Below, in pieces: positions 58,830 through 64,000 of a stretch of DNA of 64,000 nt. The DNA comes from Paenibacillus_AR sp051594765 (GTDB taxonomy: Bacteria; Bacillota; Bacilli; Paenibacillales; NBRC-103111). A program made the translations under genes and the position numbers. The stretch's first letter is position 1. The number at the start of each line of letters is the position of its first letter. The notes beneath the pieces are model-generated. The model ran no database searches and was not told the DNA's origin. It saw only the letters and a program-made list of their open reading frames with translations. The DNA lies in contig NZ_JBPPGJ010000011.1 of the NCBI RefSeq assembly GCF_051594765.1, positions 158,427-222,426 of the forward strand, given 5' to 3'.

Positions 58830-60287
58830 TCAATCGATCAGCTTGGCCGCTCTTAGCTCCTGATCCATCTTCTTCACAGCCTCGGCGGCAGGCAGCTTGC
58901 CCTGCATGGCCTGGAGGGCGTAATTGTTCAAGATCTTCTCCACTTCCTTCCAGCTGCTGCCCGTGGTCTCCAGCGTCCCATGCTTCAGTACGAGCTCTTG
59001 GGCTTCCTTCACCCCGGGCAGCAGGCCGAAGGGATTTTTCCACTTGGTGTTGTAGACGAACGGGGAGCCGTGGTCCATACTGTGTTCCTTGCCCGTCTGG
59101 GTCAGCTCCACTTTACCGTCCTTGACGGTGTAATCTTGGCCCTCGATTCCCAAGGTTCCCAGCACATTCCCCTTCTCCGTGCTCCAGAACTCGATGAATT
59201 CCATGGCGGTCTTCGGATCGGGAGCGTTCACCGGAATGACCCATACGTTGGGGTCCCCGCGGCGCATGATGATCTTCCCGTCCGGGCCCTCGGCAGGAGT
59301 CAGGCCCTTGGCCTTGAAGGTGGTCGCCGGATCCTTCTGCAGCCGGGTATTGTTGAACATTCCCACCCATGCGTCCCAGTAGGTAACCATTCCGACCCGG
59401 TCCGTCAGGAACAGGTCCCTCATCTTGCCGGAATCATTGGTGGCGAAGTTCGGATCCAGGATGCCTTCCTTGTACAGCTTGGCGAACCATTCAAATACCG
59501 GAACCGCCGCTTCCGTCGCGTAAGGAACAGTCCGTTTCCCCTCCTTCATGACATAGCCGGCCTTGACTCCTGCGCCACTCATGAAGCCCTGAATTTCGTA
59601 CAGTCCCGCCGTGGTCAGACCATAGGTATCGTCCTTGCCGTTGCCGTCCGGATCCTTCTCCTTGAAGGCTTTCAGCACCTGATAGTAGTCATCCAGCGTC
59701 TTCGGCTCCTTCAGGCTGAGCTTCTCCATCCAGTCCTGGCGGACCGTCGGCATGGTTCCTCCCTGGAACTTGGTGAAGATGCCGTAGCGCTTCCCGTCCT
59801 TCAGCTTGACCTGCTTCCATTCGTTGGCCGGGAACACTGCGGGATCGGAGAGGACCGAGGACGCCCGGATCTTGTCATCCAGCGGCATCAGCACCCCTTG
59901 GTCGAACAGGATCTCCATCAGCGGCTTGTCCACCTGGATCAGGTCATACTTCTCACCGGATGAGATGGCAGGCAAAAGCTTGTCGTTCATGTTCCCGCCC
60001 GGCTTCTCCATCTTCACCTTAATGCCTGTCAGCCGTTCCACTTCCTTCTCGAACAGCGTATGCTCCTCCGGCGTCTTCCCGCCGATGACGCCCACCATCA
60101 TGCGAAGCTCCTTCGGCTTCGCGGCCTTGGTCTCCGCCGTGGAACCGCCGGCGGTGGAGGGACTTCCGGAGGCGGGGGCGGAGCCCTCCGCCTTCTCTTC
60201 ACTCGTGCTGCCGCAAGCGGCGGCCGTAAGCAGGAGGATGGAGGACAATGCAACGGCCAAACTGGACTTCAAGCCTTTTTTCAGCAT
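58830..60287 (-). CDS. Extracellular solute-binding lipoprotein of a sugar importer
   Basis: 485 residues. Lipobox TAAAC with Cys25, Ser/Pro/Ala-rich linker, then a family 1 binding protein: LRMMVGVIGGKTPEEHTLFE, GEKYDLIQVDKPLMEILFDQG and TKFQGGTMPTVRQDWMEKL. LplA-like; ligand unknown but probably a plant oligosaccharide given the neighbours. AAAGGAG precedes the ATG. It begins 40 bp after the LacI gene, so the repressor and importer share one transcript. Confidence 0.9.
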   Translation of the reverse strand: MLKKGLKSSLAVALSSILLLTAAACGSTSEEKAEGSAPASGSPSTAGGSTAETKAAKPKELRMMVGVIGGKTPEEHTLFEKEVERLTGIKVKMEKPGGNMNDKLLPAISSGEKYDLIQVDKPLMEILFDQGVLMPLDDKIRASSVLSDPAVFPANEWKQVKLKDGKRYGIFTKFQGGTMPTVRQDWMEKLSLKEPKTLDDYYQVLKAFKEKDPDGNGKDDTYGLTTAGLYEIQGFMSGAGVKAGYVMKEGKRTVPYATEAAVPVFEWFAKLYKEGILDPNFATNDSGKMRDLFLTDRVGMVTYWDAWVGMFNNTRLQKDPATTFKAKGLTPAEGPDGKIIMRRGDPNVWVIPVNAPDPKTAMEFIEFWSTEKGNVLGTLGIEGQDYTVKDGKVELTQTGKEHSMDHGSPFVYNTKWKNPFGLLPGVKEAQELVLKHGTLETTGSSWKEVEKILNNYALQAMQGKLPAAEAVKKMDQELRAAKLID

Positions 60288-60327
60288 GATTTCGCTCCTT
60301 TGATAGGGTTTCGTTAGGGTTCGAATG

Positions 60328-61392
60328 TTAGGTTATTTCGAGTCGGGAAGCGGAGTTCATGATGGGAACCAGGCCGGGGGGCGGGCTGCAGGACTCCCGA
60401 AGCAGAAGCTCCGATGGAATCGTCACCCGCTTGATGACGCGGGATGGTGCGGTGCAGCCGTCGATCAGGAGCTTGGCTGCTTCGCTGCCCAGGAGCTCGC
60501 CGTTCAAGCGAACGCAGCTGAGCGTCGGCGTGAATTCGGCTCCGTGATCGGGCTCCACGCTGAAGGAGAGCACGGACAGATCGCCGGGGATGCACAGCCG
60601 GAGCTCCGCTGCAGCCTGGTAGACGCCCAGCGCCACTTTGTCCGTATCCGTCAGGATGGCCGTGACCCGGGGCTGTGCCGTGAGATGCTGAAGCGCCATA
60701 CGATAGCCGTACTCCACGGAGTTCCCCCGGCTCGGCTTATAGACCATCCGCCGCGGGTCCGTCTGGAGGCTCACGGCCTCCATCGCCATGCGGCACCCGG
60801 CCTCCCGGTCCTGGGAGACCGTCCGGTTCCTGGGCGCATTCAGGAACAGAATGTGCCGGTGTCCCAGCTGCAGCAGATACTCCGTTGCGCAGAAGCCGGC
60901 TCCTACGTTATCGTTATCCACGTAGGACACCTTGGCTTCATACTCTCCGGGCGGCCTTCCGACGACGACCACCGGAATGGGGCCTGCGAGCCTCTCCCGG
61001 AGCCGGGGATCCTTCACTACCGGGTCCAGCAGAATTTCTCCGTCGATGGGATCGGAGGACCAATTTTCGGGCTGGCTGGAGAAGTCCTTGGGCAGCGTAT
61101 TTACCAGCAGGCGGTAACCCCGGCTGCAGCACTCCTTCAGGACTCCGTTCAACAGCGTCATGTGGAAGGCGCTGAACCGGACCCGTTCTCCCTCCATGCT
61201 GAGCCCCACGATGCGGGTTTCCTTGCTGGCCAGGGTACGCGCCCAGTAGTTGGGCTTGTAGTTCAGCTCCCTCGCCGCATCCAGCACGCGGTCGGCCACC
61301 TCCTTGCTGATCGGCCTTTTCTTCGAGAACACGTTGGATACGGTGCTCTTCGACACTCCTGCAGCCTTCGCGACATCCTGAATCGTTGCCAA
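60328..61392 (-). CDS. LacI-family repressor, first gene of the importer operon
   Basis: 354 residues. Helix-turn-helix at 3-25 (TIQDVAKAAGVSKSTVSNVF) with the hinge NYKPNYWARTLASKE, then a periplasmic-binding-protein-like sensor (GEILLDPVVKDPRLRERLAG, TAILTDTDKVALGVYQAAAE). TTG start at 61392 with AGGGGG about 10 bases upstream. AAACCGGTTT-type operators lie directly upstream, so it very likely represses its own operon and is released by a sugar. Confidence 0.92.
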   Translation of the reverse strand: MATIQDVAKAAGVSKSTVSNVFSKKRPISKEVADRVLDAARELNYKPNYWARTLASKETRIVGLSMEGERVRFSAFHMTLLNGVLKECCSRGYRLLVNTLPKDFSSQPENWSSDPIDGEILLDPVVKDPRLRERLAGPIPVVVVGRPPGEYEAKVSYVDNDNVGAGFCATEYLLQLGHRHILFLNAPRNRTVSQDREAGCRMAMEAVSLQTDPRRMVYKPSRGNSVEYGYRMALQHLTAQPRVTAILTDTDKVALGVYQAAAELRLCIPGDLSVLSFSVEPDHGAEFTPTLSCVRLNGELLGSEAAKLLIDGCTAPSRVIKRVTIPSELLLRESCSPPPGLVPIMNSASRLEIT

Positions 61393-61434
61393 TGCGTCTC
61401 TGCCCCCTGCCGTGTATGCTACGTCCCTAATGGT

Positions 61435-61444
61435 AAACCGGTTT
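61435..61444. promoter_or_regulatory. LacI-type operator O1
   Basis: AAACCGGTTT, perfect 10-bp palindrome with the CG centre of LacI-family sites, 43 bases upstream of the LacI start. A weak minus-strand promoter (TTTAGC-N17-TAATAA) lies just upstream of it. Confidence 0.75.
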
Positions 61445-61513
61445 TATTATCCAAGCTTCAACTGGGGCTAAAGAAATTGTAAACCGCGGCCCATTTACAC
61501 GTTCTTTAGAATC

Positions 61514-61523
61514 AAACCGGTTC
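61514..61523. promoter_or_regulatory. LacI-type operator O2
   Basis: AAACCGGTTC within the dyad TCAAACCGGTTCGA. It is 79 bp from O1. A half-site TAAACCG lies between them near 61480. The spacing would allow looping. Confidence 0.65.
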
Positions 61524-61591
61524 GATGATATCAGGGTAGGGATGAAGGCTGCCCAACACGCGGGTCCTCGTGAATGAAGGCCGCTATGCCA

Positions 61592-61627
61592 CAAAAAAAA
61601 GGGAGCCCACTCGCCGCGTGGCTCCCC
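61592..61627 (-). terminator. Terminator of the pectinesterase/esterase genes
   Basis: On the minus strand GGGGAGCC (61627-61620), loop, GGCTCCC (61607-61601), then eight T. Confidence 0.9.
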
Positions 61628-61636
61628 GTTAATCCT

Positions 61637-62683
61637 CTATGCGATTGTCTCCTCAAGCTGCTCCCGCAGCCAGTCGAAGGAATGGCGTCCCGAGATCTCG
61701 TGCTTGCCCGGGAACAGGTCCGACTGCAACCGCTCCTCCGCGCCGAAGCTCCGGTATAGGGCCTGGAGCCGGCCGATGGCTTCCCGGGTGGACTCCACCG
61801 GGAATACCTTGTCGTCCAAGCCCGATTCGACGAACAGCGGACGGGGCGCCATCAGCCCCATCAGCTCCGGCTGCTCGGCCAGGTGCAGAATGCCGGGCAC
61901 ATAATTGTCGATGCAGTGGGGGCGGTCCAGAATGCTGCCCTCGAAGGTATTGGTGTAGCCGCAGATGATGGTCGCCCGGATCCTCGGGTCCAGCGCTGCC
62001 GCCATGGAGGCCACCAACCCGCCGCCGGAGAAGCCTAGCGCCCCGATCCGCTGCGGGTCCGCCTCCTGCCGGGAGGCCAAATAGTCCAAGGCGCGCCTGG
62101 CCTCATAGACCCGGAAGCCGGCGATGGTCATCCCGCACAGCATCAGCAGGTTGGAGATGGGCGCGCAGCTGGAGGTCTTGGCCTCCGGATCGGCTTCCAC
62201 GGCCTCCCGCAGGCGCCGGTCTCCAAAGCCGAGGATCTCCGGCACGAGGACGAACATACCCCGCTGGGCCAGCTGCACGGCGAACCGGTTGTGGATGCCC
62301 GGATCCTGGGCGAAGGTGCCGTCCGGATTCATCCCGAGGGCGGCCCGCTGTCCGATACCGTGGCCATGGCAGGCCAATACAGCCGGGAGACGGCCGGATC
62401 GGACCTCCGGGTAGAGGGCATAGACCGGCACCCGAAGTCCCTCGAAGGTGGAGTAGGCCAGCTTCTCCACGATCAGCCCCTCATGCCGGAACGTCTCCAG
62501 CAGCTCCGGCTCCAACGGGGCCGGCTGCTCCGGGAACGTGCCCAGTGCGGCAGACAGCCTCCGGCGAAGCTCCTCCTGCTTGGCCACCAGGGCCGTGCCT
62601 CCGCCCGCCGTACGGTCATAGCTCTTCTCCACCGTATCACGGTACAGCTTGTTCATAAATACATCCGGGCTCCACATGCTCAT
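61637..62683 (-). CDS. Alpha/beta hydrolase, probable carbohydrate acyl esterase
   Basis: 348 residues, no signal peptide. Alpha/beta hydrolase with catalytic Ser in GALGFSGGG, Asp in ESGLDDKVF and His in GKHEISG; oxyanion-type stretch LPAVLACHGHGIGQR. Resembles acetylxylan esterase-like and Abhydrolase_7-type proteins. Next to an intracellular pectinesterase, so removal of acetyl groups from pectin fragments is inferred. The ATG at 62683 is chosen because AAGGAG lies 10 bases upstream; that site sits inside the frame of an earlier ATG at 62701. Confidence 0.8.
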   Translation of the reverse strand: MSMWSPDVFMNKLYRDTVEKSYDRTAGGGTALVAKQEELRRRLSAALGTFPEQPAPLEPELLETFRHEGLIVEKLAYSTFEGLRVPVYALYPEVRSGRLPAVLACHGHGIGQRAALGMNPDGTFAQDPGIHNRFAVQLAQRGMFVLVPEILGFGDRRLREAVEADPEAKTSSCAPISNLLMLCGMTIAGFRVYEARRALDYLASRQEADPQRIGALGFSGGGLVASMAAALDPRIRATIICGYTNTFEGSILDRPHCIDNYVPGILHLAEQPELMGLMAPRPLFVESGLDDKVFPVESTREAIGRLQALYRSFGAEERLQSDLFPGKHEISGRHSFDWLREQLEETIA

Positions 62684-62731
62684 CAGATTCGGCTCCTTCA
62701 TTTCGTGTTATGTTGCTTTCCCGTACAGATG

Positions 62732-63628
62732 TTACGGCCTCCAGCCGTCCGTACCGCTTAGGATGCGCTCCACCGTCAGGCTCTGCGCCTCCTCCTCCGT
62801 CACGGAGACGGCCCAGCCGACGCGGTCCGCATGCTGCATGCCCGGGCCGTAGCTGCCGTATTCGCCGTAACGGGTCGTTTGTTCGGCGTCCTTCTTGCCC
62901 CAGTTGTCCCAGCCCTCGCGCTTGATATGGAGCCCCATCCAGCACCGGATGAACAAGGTGCGGGCGAAGGGTCGCCAAGGCCGGCCCAGATAGACGATCT
63001 CCTCGTCCTCCTTGGCCGTCAGGCGGCAATCCAGGAAGACGTATCCGTATTCCTGGCCCTCCGGGGTGGAGGCCGCCGTAATATAGCCGCCCCGCAGGGA
63101 GCATATCTCACATCGGTCGAACACACACGTCGCCGCTCCGAAGATGTAGTCCACGTGCCCTTCGATGTAGCACTCCTCGTACAGGTGTCGGCCGCTGCCG
63201 GTGTAGAGAGTGTCTTGGTTGGCCAACAGCCGGACGTGCCGGAACACCTGCCGGTCTCCCAGCACATACAGAGCCACCGCCTGCCCGACCGGCCGGCCAT
63301 GACCTGCCGTATTCTCCACCGTCATATGCTCCATCGTGAAGTCATCGGACAAAATCTGTAACGTGGCCGTCCGGCCCGTTCCCAGCTCCCGACCGTCCGG
63401 CCCCGGCATCCGGGCATAGTCGCCCCAGGAGAGCACCGTCTCCTCTGCACCCTCGCCGATCATCCGGATCGGGGGCTTACCCTTCGGGATGATGATCTTC
63501 TCCCGATACACGCCCTTGCGCACTAGAAGCTCCACTCGCTCCGTCCGCCCCTCGGGCAGCGCATCTATAGCCGCTTGGACGGAACTATAATCCCCGCTGC
63601 CGTCCACGGCAATAATCCATTGTTTCAT
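62732..63628 (-). CDS. Intracellular pectin methylesterase (CE8)
   Basis: 298 residues, a compact right-handed beta-helix pectinesterase without signal peptide. Start IIAVDGSGDYSSVQAAIDAL; active-site motifs GQAVALYV (Gln), QDTLYTGSGRHLY (Asp), VDYIFGAAT (nucleophile Asp) and YLGRPWRP (Arg) are all present. It demethylates imported pectin oligomers. The ATG at 63628 with AGGAGG 10 bases upstream is the start; the frame stays open into the repeat array but that part is not protein-like. Likely co-transcribed with the esterase 48 bp downstream. Confidence 0.92.
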   Translation of the reverse strand: MKQWIIAVDGSGDYSSVQAAIDALPEGRTERVELLVRKGVYREKIIIPKGKPPIRMIGEGAEETVLSWGDYARMPGPDGRELGTGRTATLQILSDDFTMEHMTVENTAGHGRPVGQAVALYVLGDRQVFRHVRLLANQDTLYTGSGRHLYEECYIEGHVDYIFGAATCVFDRCEICSLRGGYITAASTPEGQEYGYVFLDCRLTAKEDEEIVYLGRPWRPFARTLFIRCWMGLHIKREGWDNWGKKDAEQTTRYGEYGSYGPGMQHADRVGWAVSVTEEEAQSLTVERILSGTDGWRP

Positions 63629-63660
63629 ATTGAATGCTCCTCCTGCTCTCTTTTGTAACT

Positions 63661-64000
63661 CCAGCGGCATATTTGCCGCTCGTTTGCGCCTACGGCTGGG
63701 CGCCGGGACAGCCAGCGGCAATTCTGCCGCCGATTGCCCTCCTCGCGCCCGCCCACTCGGCCTCGCCGTCCACCAGCGGCATATTTGCCGCTCGTTCGCG
63801 CCTCCGGCCAAGCGCAAGGACAGCAAGCGGCAATTATGCAGCAGATTGCCCTACCAGCGGCCGACCACTCGGCCTCGCCGTCCCCCAGCGGCATCTTTGC
63901 CGCTCGTTCGCGCCCACGACTGGGCGCCGGAACAGCCAGCGGCAATTCTGCCGCCGATTGCCCCCACGCGCGCCCGCCCACTCGGCCTTCCCTCCACCAG
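63661..64000. repeat. Tandem array, 112-bp period, of paired palindromes (runs off the window)
   Basis: Noncoding. Type 1 palindrome AGCGGCA-N4-TGCCGCT at 63663, 63775 and 63887; type 2 AGCGGCA-ATTC-TGCCGCC at 63714, 63826 (decayed arm) and 63938. Period is exactly 112 bp, and CCAG of a fourth unit begins at 63997. Type 1 and 2 start 51 bases apart. Same geometry as the array at 32401 but unrelated sequence. Confidence 0.88.

Noticed and set aside
63629..63981. Open frames through the terminal repeat array
   Set aside because: The 112-bp period is not a multiple of three, the translations are low complexity, and the pectinesterase start at 63628 has its own ribosome site.

Overview
The window reads as chromosomal DNA of a GC-rich, spore-forming, saprophytic Firmicute, most like Paenibacillus. 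The reasons are Gram-positive ribosome binding sites (AGGAGG) at almost every gene, three membrane-bound AraC-type regulators with extracellular sensor regions, lipoprotein-dependent sugar ABC importers with no ATPase genes, a Spo0E-like phosphatase, a CcdC-like protein and a DUF6254-type small protein. Species cannot be fixed from the sequence alone. No rRNA, tRNA, CRISPR array, phage or insertion sequence was seen.

Layout. 1-4.5 kb is envelope related: a class A penicillin-binding protein cut by the left edge, a secreted low-complexity protein, a run of DnaA-box-like sites, a phosphodiester glycosidase and a GT2-GtrA glycosyltransferase. 4.7-10.2 kb is an arabino-oligosaccharide locus: an ArsR-type regulator divergent from an intracellular GH43 arabinofuranosidase and an AraNPQ-like importer. 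10.3-12.5 kb is a divergent TetR/MFS efflux pair with two clear operators. 12.5-18.2 kb, on the minus strand, holds an AraC-type regulator, an orphan TctC-type binding protein, the 2-keto-3-deoxygluconate permease KdgT and the kinase KdgK. 18.4-20.3 kb is an ECF sigma factor with a DUF4179 anti-sigma-like protein. 20.3-24.0 kb holds a secreted protein, a nuclease-fold protein, a repeat-rich spacer and an SRPBCC protein. 24.2-31.7 kb is a second carbohydrate locus: AraC-type regulator, LplA/LplB/YtcP-like importer and a NodB-fold protein.

31.8-43.5 kb is mixed housekeeping: a YfiT-like DinB protein, two acetyltransferases, two MFS proteins, Nudix, a STAND-LuxR regulator, DUF2269, a copper-amine-oxidase-N protein and a MASE4 histidine kinase. 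43.7-48.5 kb has a large secreted GH44 glycanase and a secreted coiled-coil protein. 48.5-53.2 kb has a radical SAM protein, small Spo0E-like and DUF6254-like genes, CcdC, two DinB proteins and a CGNR zinc-finger regulator. 53.2-64.0 kb is a third carbohydrate region: an AraC-type regulator facing a minus-strand LacI - binding protein - two permeases - PHP metallohydrolase operon, then an acyl-esterase-like hydrolase and an intracellular pectin methylesterase.

How it fits together: plant cell-wall polysaccharides (arabinan, beta-glucan/xyloglucan, pectin) are cut outside the cell, oligomers enter through three ABC importers that probably share a distant MsmX-type ATPase, and intracellular GH43, pectinesterase, esterase and KdgK process them. 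Each uptake locus has its own sensor or repressor. Most notable beyond the genes are two tandem arrays (111 and 112 bp periods) built from paired palindromes with almost identical geometry but different sequence; a six-site DnaA-box cluster; a 50-bp triplication across a gene junction that creates decoy start sites; and a long motif shared by the two promoters of the second sugar locus.
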